Source: Sphingomonas sp. Ant H11 (GTDB lineage: Bacteria; Pseudomonadota; Alphaproteobacteria; Sphingomonadales; Sphingomonadaceae). From it: a stretch of 44,936 nt of DNA. Of this stretch, positions 1 to 9,222 are shown piece after piece. The DNA is taken from NCBI RefSeq assembly GCF_000797515.1, contig NZ_JSBN01000094.1:1-44936 (forward strand). Direction: 5' to 3'. Both the position numbers and the translations under genes were made by a program. The notes beneath the pieces were generated by a model, which did not search any database, was not told the origin of the DNA, and worked only from the letters and a program-made list of their open reading frames with translations. Within the stretch, counting starts at the first letter, position 1; every line of letters starts with the position of its first letter.

Positions 1-7
1 AGGACAT

Positions 8-70
8 CGGGCACTGTGCCCGTCACCCTCATCCGGCCCTGACGGGCCACCTTCTCCCACCGGGAGAAGG
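8..70 (-). terminator. Hairpin cluster downstream of sucD
   Basis: Three hairpins lie in tandem just past the sucD stop: CGGGCAC/GTGCCCG at 8-22, GGCCC/GGGCC at 35-48, and CCTTCTCCC/GGGAGAAGG at 50-70 with a 3-nt loop. The last starts 7 nt after the stop codon in the direction of transcription. There is no U-tract, so this may be a REP-like palindrome that also stops transcription rather than a classical intrinsic terminator. Similar CTCCC/GGGAG hairpins follow sdhB, sdhA and paoC. Confidence 0.55.
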
Positions 71-77
71 TTCTTGT

Positions 78-962
78 TTAACCGTTCAACACCGCCAACA
101 AGGTGGTGCCGAGCTCGCTGGGCGAGTCCGCGACACGGATCCCGGCGGCTTCCATCGCCGCGATCTTGTCTTCGGCACCACCCTGCCCGCCACTTACTAT
201 AGCACCGGCATGGCCCATGCGACGGCCCGGAGGTGCCGTGCGGCCCGCGATGAAACCTGCCATCGGCTTTTTGCGGCCGCGCTTGGCCTCGTCGATCAGG
301 AACTGCGCCGCCTCTTCTTCAGCCGAGCCGCCGATTTCGCCGATCATGATGATCGACTTGGTCGCCTCATCGGCGAGGAACAGCTCGAGCACGTCGATGA
401 AGTTGGTGCCGTTGACCGGATCGCCACCGATGCCGACCGCGGTCGTCTGACCGAGACCTGCATTCGACGTCTGGAACACCGCTTCATAGGTAAGCGTGCC
501 CGAACGGCTGACAACCCCGACCGAACCCTGCCGGAAAATGCTGCCGGGCATGATGCCGATCTTGCACTCGCCAGGCGTCAGCACGCCCGGGCAGTTCGGG
601 CCGATCAACCGCGACTTGGAGCCCGACAGCGCGCGCTTGACCTTGACCATGTCGAGCACGGGAATGCCCTCGGTGATCGTCACGATCAGCGGCACCTGCG
701 CATCGATCGCTTCGAGGATCGAGTCGGCTGCGAAGGGCGGTGGAACGTAGATTACCGATGCGGTCGCGCCGGTCTTGGCGACCGCCTCGGCCACGGTGTC
801 ATACACCGGCAGATCGAGGTGCGTCGTGCCGCCCTTACCCGGGGTAACGCCGCCCACCATCTGCGTGCCATATTCCAGCGCCGCCTTGGTGTGGAAGCTG
901 CCGGTCTCCCCGGTCATGCCCTGGGTGATGACCTTGGTATTCTTGTCGACGAGGATGCTCAT
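78..962 (-). CDS. sucD: Succinyl-CoA synthetase (ligase) subunit alpha
   Basis: This is the 294-residue alpha subunit of succinyl-CoA ligase, the TCA-cycle enzyme that converts succinyl-CoA to succinate with substrate-level phosphorylation in the cytoplasm. The N-terminal CoA-binding Rossmann domain ([13 protein letters not shown], then [15 protein letters not shown]) and the ligase domain with [18 protein letters not shown] and the phospho-histidine segment MGHAGAIV near residue 250 are all present. The length is normal for the family. The beta-subunit gene sucC, usually directly upstream, is not here: upstream are the GIY-YIG gene and mdh, in the same direction. An ATG start at 962 gives the expected MSILVDKNT beginning. 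Confidence 0.97.
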   Translation of the reverse strand: MSILVDKNTKVITQGMTGETGSFHTKAALEYGTQMVGGVTPGKGGTTHLDLPVYDTVAEAVAKTGATASVIYVPPPFAADSILEAIDAQVPLIVTITEGIPVLDMVKVKRALSGSKSRLIGPNCPGVLTPGECKIGIMPGSIFRQGSVGVVSRSGTLTYEAVFQTSNAGLGQTTAVGIGGDPVNGTNFIDVLELFLADEATKSIIMIGEIGGSAEEEAAQFLIDEAKRGRKKPMAGFIAGRTAPPGRRMGHAGAIVSGGQGGAEDKIAAMEAAGIRVADSPSELGTTLLAVLNG

Positions 963-990
963 AAGGGTCCTGCTCTTCGTTCAATTCCAC

Positions 991-1014
991 CCCGCGAACG
1001 CCGGGGCCCAGTTG
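991..1014 (+). repeat. Left arm of 24-bp inverted repeat
   Basis: An exact reverse complement of 1334-1357. It lies between the sucD start and the GIY-YIG stop and includes the core CCGGGGCCCAG. Confidence 0.9.
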
Positions 1015-1023
1015 CGATTCGGC

Positions 1024-1320
1024 TCATGGCTGCGCGATCCGGTCGTAGAGATCTTCCCAATCCGGGTTGAGCCCTTCGATCTCATCGACTTTCCAGCGCC
1101 GCCTCCATTCCTTCATCTGCAGCTCGCGCTGCCTTGCATCTTCCCAGTCGGCTCGGGCTTCGTACCAAACCAGCAGCTTGCACCCGTATCGCTTCGTGAA
1201 CCCTTCAACGAGTCCGTTGCGATGCTCCCAGGCGCGCTTGGCCAGATTTACCGTCGAACCCAGATAAATCGTGCCGTTGCGCTGACTGGCCATGATGTAG
1301 ACATAAGCGTGTCCGTTCAT
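1024..1320 (-). CDS. Small GIY-YIG nuclease family protein
   Basis: This is a 98-residue single-domain GIY-YIG protein of the UvrC N-terminal/UPF0213 type. The GIY-YIG equivalent is YVYIM followed by IYLG at the N terminus, the catalytic Arg lies in [11 protein letters not shown] and the metal-binding Glu in [14 protein letters not shown]. The family cuts DNA in UvrC and homing enzymes, but the role of these short stand-alone versions is unknown. The gene sits between inverted 24-bp repeats and so may belong to a repeat-associated cassette. It points the same way as sucD and mdh. The start is ATG at 1320. The length is usual for this subfamily. Confidence 0.88.
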   Translation of the reverse strand: MNGHAYVYIMASQRNGTIYLGSTVNLAKRAWEHRNGLVEGFTKRYGCKLLVWYEARADWEDARQRELQMKEWRRRWKVDEIEGLNPDWEDLYDRIAQP

Positions 1321-1333
1321 CGCCAGCGTTCCA

Positions 1334-1357
1334 CAACTGGGCCCCGGCGTTCGCGGG
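1334..1357 (-). repeat. Right arm of 24-bp inverted repeat
   Basis: An exact reverse complement of 991-1014. It lies 14 nt downstream of the mdh stop codon and just upstream of the GIY-YIG start. Confidence 0.9.
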
Positions 1358-1371
1358 TGGTACTTACTCCC

Positions 1372-2405
<1,034 letters not shown>

Positions 2406-2425
2406 TTAGGCCGGTTTCCCTGCGG

Positions 2426-2454
2426 GGCAACCCGAAAGAGAACGCCTTTGTCAA
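2426..2454 (-). promoter_or_regulatory. Possible mdh promoter
   Basis: On the minus strand a perfect TTGACA (2454-2449) is followed after 17 nt by GTTGCC (2431-2426), about 93 nt upstream of the mdh start. The -35 match is exact, but the -10 hexamer is far from TATAAT, so the assignment is tentative. Confidence 0.35.
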
Positions 2455-2459
2455 GGCTT

Positions 2460-2484
2460 ATTGCACATGGTTCGCAAGTGCAAT
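2460..2484 (-). terminator. Hairpin after the 99-residue membrane protein gene
   Basis: The inverted repeat ATTGCAC/GTGCAAT (2460-2466 and 2478-2484) with an 11-nt loop overlaps the stop codon of the upstream minus-strand gene. It could end that transcript or act as a binding site. No T-run follows. Confidence 0.35.
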
Positions 2485-2783
2485 TATTTGACATCCGGGT
2501 GCTCCATTGCCACGTACCGCCGCTCGCCAGTCTTCGCATCAAACCATACCGACACCGGCTTGCCCGACGCATCGTCGATGAAACGCTCCGACGTCTCGCG
2601 CCAGTCAGGCCCCTGGGGCGCGCGCTGCACCGCGCCGTAGCGCACGCGCTCAAACGCAATGCCACCCGCCAGCAGCCCGGCCGCGACGACCGTCGGCCAC
2701 GTTCCCGGATCCAGCACCACGCCAATCAGCGCGGCCGTCAAAAACAGCGCGGCGGCGACCAGCACGAAGGTACGCAGCATCAT
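2484..2783 (-). CDS. Small membrane protein of unknown function
   Basis: The 99-residue product begins with two hydrophobic segments (about residues 4-24 and 28-44) separated by DPGTWP, followed by a soluble, probably cytoplasmic tail with SGKPVSVWFDAKTGERRYV. I do not recognise a family. The gene lies 10 nt downstream of the YbjQ-like gene on the same strand, so the two are probably cotranscribed. The start is ATG at 2783, with a second ATG directly after it. It may be a small membrane partner of the YbjQ-like protein, but nothing in the sequence proves this. Confidence 0.7.
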   Translation of the reverse strand: MMLRTFVLVAAALFLTAALIGVVLDPGTWPTVVAAGLLAGGIAFERVRYGAVQRAPQGPDWRETSERFIDDASGKPVSVWFDAKTGERRYVAMEHPDVK

Positions 2784-2793
2784 CGCCGGGGCT

Positions 2794-3120
2794 TCATTCG
2801 GGCGCGGGATCGAGCAGCACGGCGGTGCCGTACGCGACCACCTCGTTCATCGCCTGCGCGATCTCGCCCGAGTCGAAGCGCATCATCACCACCGCGTTCG
2901 CCCCCATCAGCGTGGCGTTGGCCACCATCCGGTCGATCGCGTGCCGCCGCGTATCCTCGACCAGCCTGGTATATTCGGGAATCTCGCCACCAACGATCGA
3001 GCGCAGGCTGGCGGTGATGTTGCCGCCAATCCCGCGACTGCGCACGACAACGCCAAACACCTGACCCAGCGTCGCGCGCACGGTGTGGCCGGGGACATTC
3101 TCGGTAGTGGTCACGAGCAT
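2794..3120 (-). CDS. YbjQ/UPF0145 family protein
   Basis: The 108-residue protein has the hallmarks of the YbjQ (UPF0145, sometimes called heavy-metal-binding) family: an opening MLVTTTENVPGH, the central RSRGIGGNIT, the helix EYTRLVEDTRRHAIDRM, and ANATLMGANAVVMMRFDSGEI followed by EVVAYGTAV. Proteins of this family form small pentameric assemblies. Their biochemical role is not settled, and metal binding is inferred rather than shown for most members. It is the first gene of a short two-gene unit with the membrane protein that follows. The length is typical. Confidence 0.85.
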   Translation of the reverse strand: MLVTTTENVPGHTVRATLGQVFGVVVRSRGIGGNITASLRSIVGGEIPEYTRLVEDTRRHAIDRMVANATLMGANAVVMMRFDSGEIAQAMNEVVAYGTAVLLDPAPE

Positions 3121-3180
3121 GGCATGGCTCCCAAGGGCAGCAACTCCCTTAACGCGCCAACACGCCGCTGTTAAGCGGGT

Positions 3181-4290
3181 TCAGTCCGCGCCATGCCCCT
3201 GCGCCAGATAGGTTTCCGAACGCATCTCTTCCAGGCGGCTGATCGTACGGTCGAACTCGAAGCGGCCATCGCCCTTTTCGTAGAGCTGCGCCGGTTCGGC
3301 ATCTGCGGCCGCCAGCAATTTGACCTTATGCTCATACAAAGCGTCGATCAGCGCCACGAACCGCGCCGCTTCATTGCGGTTTTCCGGCCCTAATTTGGGA
3401 ATGCCGACCAGAATCACCGTATGAAAGCGCCGGGCGATCGCGATGTAATCGGCGGGCCCGCGCGCTTCCGCGCACAGTCGCTTGAAGCTGAACACCGCGA
3501 CGCCTTTCAGCGCCTTGGGCACATGCAGCGTGCGGCCCTGCACGGTCAAATCCTCGGACGGCACGTGCGCGCGATCCTCGACCGGGAAATCGGTGAGGCG
3601 GAAAAAATCGCCCGAAAGGATGCGCGTCGCCTCCGGGCCGTTGGGCACCAGCCAGGTATCGACCTGACCCAAACGGTCGCGCCGATAATCGGTCGGGCCG
3701 TTGAGCGCGATCACGTCCAGCCGCGATTCGATCAAGGCGATGAAGGGCAGGAAATGCTCGCGGTTGAGGCCGTTCTTGTAGAGATCGATCGGCGGGCGGT
3801 TGGAAGTGGTCACCACCGTCACGCCTTCCTCGAGCAAGTGCGTGAACAGCCGCGACAGGATCATCGCATCGGGGCTGTTGGTCACCATCATCTCGTCAAA
3901 GGCGAGCAGCCGCGCTTCCTCGGCCAGCGCACGGGCAAGGCCCGGGATCGGATCGCCCTGCTCCTTGGCGCGTTCGATGGCGAGGCGCTGGTGCACCTCC
4001 AGCATGAATTCGGCAAAATGCACGCGCCGTTTCCGGCGGATATCGAGGCTGGTGTAGAACAAGTCCATCAGCATCGATTTGCCGCGCCCGACCCCGCCCC
4101 ACAGATAAAGGCCACGGGGTGGCGCGGGCTTGCGGCCCAGCGCTCGCCACAAGGTGGAACCACGCTTGGGTGTTGCCTGCAGCGCCGTGGCGAGATCCGC
4201 CAGCCGCCGCGCCGCCGCCGCCTGTTCCGGATCGGGCTTGAGCTCGCCCGACGCGAGCAGCGCATCATAGCGCTTGAGGATGTCGGTCAT
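3181..4290 (-). CDS. zapE: Cell division protein ZapE (AFG1-like ATPase)
   Basis: This is a 369-residue AFG1/LACE1-type P-loop ATPase. In E. coli, ZapE acts at the constricting Z-ring; mitochondrial AFG1 relatives act in protein quality control. Walker A is GGVGRGKSMLMD, Walker B is LLAFDEMMVT, and the sensor segment is VVTTSNRPPIDLYKNG, all in order. The open frame extends upstream to 4416, but the protein beginning MTDILKRYDALL at ATG 4290 matches the family N terminus, and the extra upstream residues are Arg-rich shadow sequence. In alphaproteobacteria zapE often lies upstream of mdh; here the two YbjQ-unit genes lie between them. Confidence 0.93.
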   Translation of the reverse strand: MTDILKRYDALLASGELKPDPEQAAAARRLADLATALQATPKRGSTLWRALGRKPAPPRGLYLWGGVGRGKSMLMDLFYTSLDIRRKRRVHFAEFMLEVHQRLAIERAKEQGDPIPGLARALAEEARLLAFDEMMVTNSPDAMILSRLFTHLLEEGVTVVTTSNRPPIDLYKNGLNREHFLPFIALIESRLDVIALNGPTDYRRDRLGQVDTWLVPNGPEATRILSGDFFRLTDFPVEDRAHVPSEDLTVQGRTLHVPKALKGVAVFSFKRLCAEARGPADYIAIARRFHTVILVGIPKLGPENRNEAARFVALIDALYEHKVKLLAAADAEPAQLYEKGDGRFEFDRTISRLEEMRSETYLAQGHGAD

Positions 4291-4336
4291 CTGTCGCCGC
4301 TCGGCGCTTGAACGAAGCGGACGGACGCTCTGCGGC

Positions 4337-4798
4337 TCACTGATTGGCCCCCGGCGGCGTCGATTTGCGGAGCGTGCCCGTGAAACTGGCGATCGTCGGC
4401 GTGGCGTCCTGGACAATCAGCCCGCGCAGAAACAGCATGTTGCGCGTTTCCCGCAGCAATTCGACATGCGCCTCCAGCGGAACGCCGATCGCGCCGCCCC
4501 CGATGAGCTGCGCCGACAGATCGAGCGTCACCGCCCCGCCCGCCTGCAAGACACCGAAGCCGCGCGCCGCCGCGAACAGCGCGACATCCATGAAACCGAG
4601 CAAGGCCCCGCCATGCACATCGCCGCGCATATTGGAATGTTCGTGCCGCGGCAGCATCCGCACCCGCGCGATCGGGCCTTCGACCTTGACCAGCAACGGC
4701 TCGATAAAGCTGTTGAAGCGCGTCGGATCGCGAAACTGCCAGCGCTTCCATCCCGGCAGATCGGGATCGTCGTCATACGAAAAAGGAGCTTCAGTCAA
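4337..4798 (-). CDS. PaaI-type hotdog-fold thioesterase
   Basis: The 153-residue product has the classic single hotdog-domain pattern of PaaI/YbgC-like acyl-CoA thioesterases: NMRGDVHGGALLGFMDVALF supplies the HGG motif and the catalytic Asp of the long helix, followed by TLDLSAQLIGG and the strand with EAHVELLRETRNMLFLRG. Such enzymes hydrolyse acyl-CoA or aryl-CoA esters. The substrate cannot be read from sequence. The gene ends 46 nt upstream of zapE on the same strand and may share its transcript. The start is ATG at 4798, giving MTEAPFSYDDDPD. Confidence 0.85.
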   Translation of the reverse strand: MTEAPFSYDDDPDLPGWKRWQFRDPTRFNSFIEPLLVKVEGPIARVRMLPRHEHSNMRGDVHGGALLGFMDVALFAAARGFGVLQAGGAVTLDLSAQLIGGGAIGVPLEAHVELLRETRNMLFLRGLIVQDATPTIASFTGTLRKSTPPGANQ

Positions 4799-4899
4799 AA
4801 ACGCGACGATCCCCGATAGCCTGCTCCCCGCGGGAGACGACAGCCCCCGCAGCGCGGATTAGGGTGACGCAGGCGACCGTCGGCCTCACCCCAACCCTT

Positions 4900-4914
4900 C
4901 CCTCCAGGAGAGGG
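4900..4914 (-). terminator. Hairpin directly after sdhB
   Basis: CCCTC/GAGGG with a 5-nt loop starts 2 nt after the sdhB stop codon. It belongs to the same CTCCC/GGGAG hairpin type as those after sucD, sdhA and paoC. The C-rich flank (CCCCAACCCTTCC) resembles intergenic REP-like sequences rather than a U-tract terminator. Confidence 0.45.
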
Positions 4915-4916
4915 CG

Positions 4917-5702
4917 TTATACGATCCGTTCGACTTCCAGCTTCTTGATCTCGGCAATCGCCTTGGCCGGATTCAGACCTTTGGGACAGACGTTCGCGCA
5001 ATTCATGATCGTGTGGCAGCGATACAGGCGGAACGGATCCTCCAGATCGTCAAGCCGCTCGCCGGTCATCTCGTCGCGGCTGTCGGCGAGCCAGCGATAG
5101 GCCTGCAACAGGATCGCCGGGCCGAGGAACTTGTCCGAATTCCACCAATAGCTCGGGCACGACGTCGAACAGCACGCGCACAGGATGCACTCGTACAGGC
5201 CATCGAGCTTTTCGCGATCTTCCGGCGACTGCAGCCGCTCCTTGCCCGAGGGCGGCGGCGTGACGGTCTGCAGCCACGGCTTGATCGAGCTGTACTGCGC
5301 ATAGAAATGCGTGAAATCGGGGACCAGGTCCTTGATCACTTCCATATGCGGCAACGGCGTGATGCGCACGTCGCCCTTCACGTCTTCGATCGCCTTGGTG
5401 CAGGCGAGCGTGTTGGTGCCGTCGATGTTCATCGCGCACGATCCGCAAATCCCCTCGCGGCACGAGCGGCGGAAGGTGAGCGAGCTGTCCTGCTCGGACT
5501 TCATCTTGATCAGCGCGTCGAGCACCATCGGCCCGCACGAATCGAGATCGACCTCGAACGTGTCGTAATGCGGGTTTTCGCCGGCATCGGGATCGTAGCG
5601 GTAGATTTTGAAATTCTTGGTCCGCGACGCCTCGGCAGCGGCTTTATGCACCTTGCCGGTCTTCTTGATCTTAGAATTGGCGGGAAGAGAGAATTCGGCC
5701 AT
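4917..5702 (-). CDS. sdhB: Succinate dehydrogenase iron-sulfur subunit
   Basis: This is the 261-residue iron-sulfur protein of complex II, which carries electrons from FAD in SdhA to ubiquinone at the SdhCD membrane anchor. The [2Fe-2S] ligands are in [14 protein letters not shown] and the following TLAC, the [4Fe-4S] motif is [17 protein letters not shown], and the [3Fe-4S] ligands are in [17 protein letters not shown]. The length is normal for alphaproteobacteria. The gene is separated from sdhCDA by a ClpP-like gene and by an SDR gene on the other strand, so it needs its own promoter. Its start is ATG at 5702. Confidence 0.97.
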   Translation of the reverse strand: MAEFSLPANSKIKKTGKVHKAAAEASRTKNFKIYRYDPDAGENPHYDTFEVDLDSCGPMVLDALIKMKSEQDSSLTFRRSCREGICGSCAMNIDGTNTLACTKAIEDVKGDVRITPLPHMEVIKDLVPDFTHFYAQYSSIKPWLQTVTPPPSGKERLQSPEDREKLDGLYECILCACCSTSCPSYWWNSDKFLGPAILLQAYRWLADSRDEMTGERLDDLEDPFRLYRCHTIMNCANVCPKGLNPAKAIAEIKKLEVERIV

Positions 5703-5744
5703 CGCTTGCTCGCGCTTTCCATCCGTGGGGAGCGGTACACCGCC

Positions 5745-5763
5745 CTAGAGTCTTATAGGCCGT
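5745..5763 (-). promoter_or_regulatory. Possible -10 region upstream of sdhB
   Basis: On the minus strand the gap upstream of sdhB contains CCTATAAGACTCT, about 50 nt before the start codon. TATAAG is a plausible -10. No good -35 is present at the right spacing. The same 13 nt occur on the plus strand at 35708-35720 ahead of fliG. The rest of the 266-bp sdhB/SDR gap shows nothing convincing. Confidence 0.35.
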
Positions 5764-5968
5764 ACACAAGCAGGGGCCCGCTCGCAAACCCCTATGGCGA
5801 CGAATTGCTGCAACTGCGATTGTCCATGCCGGTGCCCCGACGCATCAATCTTTGACGATGCAAAGAATAAGTAGCGGCACGGCGCGTTGAACGCGCAGGG
5901 CGCAACGCCATTTGCGAGGCAGCGCCGAAGACCCTCCAGCGGGCGGGCCGCGCCAGGGAATTCGCATC

Positions 5969-6712
5969 ATGACCAGCAGACTCGAGGGCAAGAAAGCAAT
6001 CGTGACCGGCGGATCGCGCGGGATTGGCGCGGCGATCGCCCGTCGGCTCGCCGCCGATGGCGCCGACGTCGTCATCACCTTTGCCGGCAATCAGGACGCC
6101 GCCAACCAGACCGTCGGTGCGATCACCGCCGCCGGCCGGAAGGGCTATGCAATCCAGGCCGACAGTGCCGATCCCGTCGCCCAGCGCGCCGCCATCAAGG
6201 AGGCGATCGAAAAGCTCGGCGGGCTCGACATCCTTGTCCACAATGCCGGAATCGCCGACTTCGCCTCGATCGAAACCGATCCGGCCGACTCGTTCCGGCT
6301 CCAGTTCGGTGTCAATGTCGACGGCGTGTTCGCCGGCACCGCAGCGGCAGTGCCGCTGATCGCCGATGGTGGACGGATCATCGTGATCGGCAGCATCAAC
6401 GCGCACACCATGCCGATCGCAGGCGGCGCCATTTACGGCGCGACCAAGGCGGCGGTGGCCGGGCTGGTGCGCGGCTGGGCGCGTGACCTGGGATCACGCG
6501 GCATTCTGGTCAACGTCATCCAGCCGGGCCCGATCGACACCGACCTCAATCCCGCCGATGGCGAAATCGCCAAGCTGCTCACCCCCGGCATCGCGCTCGG
6601 CCGCTATGGCAAAGCGGACGAGGTGGCAGCGCTTGCCGCTTTCCTCGCCAGCGACGAAGCGTCGTACATCACCGGCGCGGCGATCGACATCGACGGCGGC
6701 TTCTCGCTGTAA
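5969..6712 (+). CDS. SDR family oxidoreductase
   Basis: This is a 247-residue classical short-chain dehydrogenase/reductase. The NAD(P)-binding motif is TGGSRGIGAAIA near residue 13, followed by LVHNAGIAD. The catalytic triad comes from the Ser of IGSIN and from YGATK, and the C terminus ends in the usual GAAIDIDGGFSL. The profile resembles 3-oxoacyl-ACP reductase-type SDRs, but the substrate is unknown. The frame opens upstream at 5912; ATG 5969 is chosen because MTSRLEGKKAIVTGG is the normal SDR start. It is the only plus-strand gene among the TCA genes and lies between sdhB and the ClpP-like gene. Confidence 0.9.
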   Translation: MTSRLEGKKAIVTGGSRGIGAAIARRLAADGADVVITFAGNQDAANQTVGAITAAGRKGYAIQADSADPVAQRAAIKEAIEKLGGLDILVHNAGIADFASIETDPADSFRLQFGVNVDGVFAGTAAAVPLIADGGRIIVIGSINAHTMPIAGGAIYGATKAAVAGLVRGWARDLGSRGILVNVIQPGPIDTDLNPADGEIAKLLTPGIALGRYGKADEVAALAAFLASDEASYITGAAIDIDGGFSL

Positions 6713-6717
6713 GCGAA

Positions 6718-6746
6718 GGGCGGTGCCGGAAATTCCGGCACCGCCC
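6718..6746. terminator. Bidirectional hairpin between convergent genes
   Basis: A 29-nt perfect palindrome: 14-nt arms (GGGCGGTGCCGGAA and its complement) around a single A. In RNA it would form a stem of about 12-13 bp with a tiny loop. It lies between the SDR stop (6712) and the stop of the convergent ClpP-like gene (6770), so it can serve both. No T-run is present on either side. Confidence 0.6.
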
Positions 6747-6769
6747 GCCAGCGCCGCCGCGATACGCGG

Positions 6770-7330
6770 TTAAATCACGTCGAGCACCAGCCCCAGCGCG
6801 CGGGCTTCCTCGGCCTCAATGTACCAGTTGGACGGAGCCTTTTCGCGCAGTTCCTCGAAATCGACTCGGCTGCCCATCACGATGTCGCGAAAGCCTTCCT
6901 CCTCGATCAGGATCGAATGCTCGACTTCGTGCAAAGCCGCCTTGATTGAGGCGACGACCATGCGCAGCGGGCCGTTGAGGTTGAGCGTCTTGGTGATCGT
7001 GCGCTCATGGATCATCAGCCGCGTGTGCCGCGTGAGGAAGCGGCGATCGACCGGGAAGGCCGCCATGAACGTGGCACCTGCCGAATAGACCGCGACCTTG
7101 CCCAGGAACAGAATCTCGCGCCCGTCATGATCCTCGAGCAAACGGATATCGTCGGCCATCGTCCGCGCGACCTCGGGGTCGCCACCCAGCGTCGTTAGGG
7201 CGATGACGAGCGTGCCCTCGCCCGGGCATTGCTCGAGCTGCTGGCGGAAGCTTGAATACATCATCTGGTCGACCGGCCCCGACAAGCGAATGTGCGGGTT
7301 GGCGAGCAGGGGATAGCGGGGCTGGGACAT
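6770..7330 (-). CDS. ClpP-like serine protease (S14 family)
   Basis: The 186-residue protein has the ClpP fold signature: an N-terminal GPVDQMMYSSF segment, LTTLGGDPEVARTMADDI, the nucleophile region VYSAGATFMAAF where ClpP has AASMGA, and the catalytic-His segment LMIHERT. The third ClpP residue, an Asp before the EA..GLVD tail, is not evident: here the tail reads SNWYIEAEEARALGL. It is not the housekeeping ClpP and could act without ClpX or ClpA. The start at ATG 7330 (MSQPRYPLL) was chosen over longer frames running into sdhA sequence. It follows sdhA by 89 nt with a hairpin between them. Confidence 0.8.
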   Translation of the reverse strand: MSQPRYPLLANPHIRLSGPVDQMMYSSFRQQLEQCPGEGTLVIALTTLGGDPEVARTMADDIRLLEDHDGREILFLGKVAVYSAGATFMAAFPVDRRFLTRHTRLMIHERTITKTLNLNGPLRMVVASIKAALHEVEHSILIEEEGFRDIVMGSRVDFEELREKAPSNWYIEAEEARALGLVLDVI

Positions 7331-7384
7331 GAGCGCGCAAACCTCCGACGCGCGCGAGAGTTCCGGCGCGATTGGCAAGATCCC

Positions 7385-7407
7385 GCCCTCCCTTGCAGAG
7401 GGAGGGC
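7385..7407 (-). terminator. Hairpin after sdhA
   Basis: GCCCTCCCT/AGGGAGGGC, a 9-bp stem with a 5-nt loop, starts 12 nt past the sdhA stop. It can end or attenuate sdhCDA transcription before the ClpP-like gene. No T-run follows. Confidence 0.55.
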
Positions 7408-7419
7408 CGGGACGCGCGA

Positions 7420-9222
7420 TCAGTATACGCGCTTCTTGGGCTTGATGTATTCGACGTCGTCGGTGAGCGTGTAGTCGTGCACCGGGCGGAAGCCGAGATC
7501 GACCGTGCCGTCCTTGCCGCCCCAACCGGTGAAGGTCGCGGTGGTGTGCTTCATCCAATTGACGTCGTCGCGATCGGGATGATCCTCGTTGACGTGCGCG
7601 CCGCGGCTTTCCTTGCGGTTGGCCGCCGAGTTCATCGTCACCACCGCTTGCGCCAGCAGATTGTCGAGTTCGAGCGTCTCGACGAGATCGGTGTTCCAGA
7701 TCAGCGAGCGATCCTGCACATCGACATCGGCCAGGCGGCTATAGGTCGCACCAATCTTCTCGACGCCTTCGCTGAGCAGCGCATTGTCGCGGAATACCGC
7801 GCAATTCTTCTGCATCGTGCGCTGCATCTCCAGCCGGATCGCCGCGGTCGGCGAGCCGCCCTTAGCATTGCGGAAATGGTCGAGACGGCCGAGCGCCAGC
7901 TCTTCCGAGCCCTTTGGCAGCGGCCCGTGCGGCGTGTTGGGCTTGAGCGTCTCCTTCAGGCGCAGCCCGGTCGCGCGGCCGAACACCACGAGATCGATCA
8001 GGCTGTTGGAGCCAAGACGGTTCGCGCCATGCACCGAGACGCACGCCGCCTCGCCCACGGCGAACAGGCCCGGCACGACGCTGTCGGGGTTGCCGTCCTT
8101 CAACTGCACGACTTCGCCGTGGAAGTTACACGGGATGCCGCCCATATTGTAATGCACCGTCGGCGTGACCGGCAGCGGCTGGCGCGTCAGATCGACACCG
8201 GCGAAGATCTTGCCGGTCTCGGTGATGCCGGGCAGCCGCTCGTGCAGCACCTTGGGGTCGATATGGTCGAGGTGAAGGAAGATATGATCCTTCTCCTTGC
8301 CGACGCCGCGCCCCTCGCGCATTTCCATCGCCATCGAGCGCGACACGACGTCGCGGCTGGCGAGATCCTTGGCACTCGGCGCGTAGCGCTCCATGAAGCG
8401 CTCGCCCTCGGAGTTGGTCAGGTAACCACCCTCGCCGCGCGCGCCTTCGGTGATGAGCACGCCCGCGCCGTAAATGCCGGTCGGGTGGAACTGGACGAAT
8501 TCCATGTCCTGCAACGGCAGCCCGGCGCGCAGCACCATCCCGCCGCCGTCGCCGGTGCAGGTATGGGCGGACGTCGCCGAGAAATAGGTACGGCCATAGC
8601 CGCCCGTCGCCAGCACGACCGCATGGCTGCGGAAACGGTGGATCGAGCCGTCATCCATGCACAACGCGATCACGCCACGGCACACGCCGTTTTCCATGAT
8701 CAGGTCGAGCGCGAAATATTCGATGTAGAAGTCTGCGTCATACTTCAGGCTCTGCTGATACAGAGCGTGGAGCATCGCGTGGCCGGTACGGTCGGCCGCG
8801 GCGCAGGTGCGCTGCGCGGGTGGGCCTTCGCCCATATTCTGCATCATGCCGCCGAACGGACGCTGATAGATCTTGCCTTCGTTGGTGCGGCTGAACGGCA
8901 CACCGGCATGTTCCAGCTCATACACCGCCTGCGGTGCCTCGCGGACCATATATTCGATCGCGTCCTGGTCGCCGAGCCAGTCGGACCCCTTGACGGTGTC
9001 GTACATGTGCCAGGTCCAGTGGTCCGGGCCCATATTGCCGAGGCTGGCGGCGATGCCGCCCTGTGCGGCCACGGTGTGGCTGCGCGTCGGGAACACCTTG
9101 GTGATGCACGCGGTCTTCAGCCCGGCTTCGGCGCTGCCCATCGTCGCGCGCAGGCCCGAGCCCCCGGCACCCACGACAACCGTGTCATAGGTATGGTCGA
9201 TGATCTTATATGCCTCAGGCAT
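7420..9222 (-). CDS. sdhA: Succinate dehydrogenase flavoprotein subunit
   Basis: This is the 600-residue catalytic flavoprotein of complex II, which oxidises succinate to fumarate. It shows the FAD-binding [12 protein letters not shown] near residue 16, the covalent-FAD His in [10 protein letters not shown], the active-site segment [11 protein letters not shown], the Arg/His region [13 protein letters not shown], and the C-terminal [11 protein letters not shown] and VKYI-like ending [10 protein letters not shown]. The length is standard. Its start (ATG 9222) overlaps the end of sdhD by 8 nt, indicating translational coupling in an sdhCDA unit. Confidence 0.98.
   Translation of the reverse strand: MPEAYKIIDHTYDTVVVGAGGSGLRATMGSAEAGLKTACITKVFPTRSHTVAAQGGIAASLGNMGPDHWTWHMYDTVKGSDWLGDQDAIEYMVREAPQAVYELEHAGVPFSRTNEGKIYQRPFGGMMQNMGEGPPAQRTCAAADRTGHAMLHALYQQSLKYDADFYIEYFALDLIMENGVCRGVIALCMDDGSIHRFRSHAVVLATGGYGRTYFSATSAHTCTGDGGGMVLRAGLPLQDMEFVQFHPTGIYGAGVLITEGARGEGGYLTNSEGERFMERYAPSAKDLASRDVVSRSMAMEMREGRGVGKEKDHIFLHLDHIDPKVLHERLPGITETGKIFAGVDLTRQPLPVTPTVHYNMGGIPCNFHGEVVQLKDGNPDSVVPGLFAVGEAACVSVHGANRLGSNSLIDLVVFGRATGLRLKETLKPNTPHGPLPKGSEELALGRLDHFRNAKGGSPTAAIRLEMQRTMQKNCAVFRDNALLSEGVEKIGATYSRLADVDVQDRSLIWNTDLVETLELDNLLAQAVVTMNSAANRKESRGAHVNEDHPDRDDVNWMKHTTATFTGWGGKDGTVDLGFRPVHDYTLTDDVEYIKPKKRVY

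Larger units (their letters stand above)
991..1357. mobile_element. GIY-YIG gene bounded by perfect 24-bp inverted repeats
   Basis: The segment carries one small nuclease gene with little else. Its ends are exact 24-nt inverted copies (991-1014 and 1334-1357) with core CCGGGGCCCAG. The homology extends a few bases outward on both sides (CCACCC against CCACCCC) with one base of length difference. Each arm also contains an imperfect palindrome (CCCCGCG, then CGCCGGGG), as in REP elements. No target-site duplication was identified. Calling the unit mobile is an inference from this symmetry and from its position between two TCA genes that are often adjacent. Confidence 0.45.
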
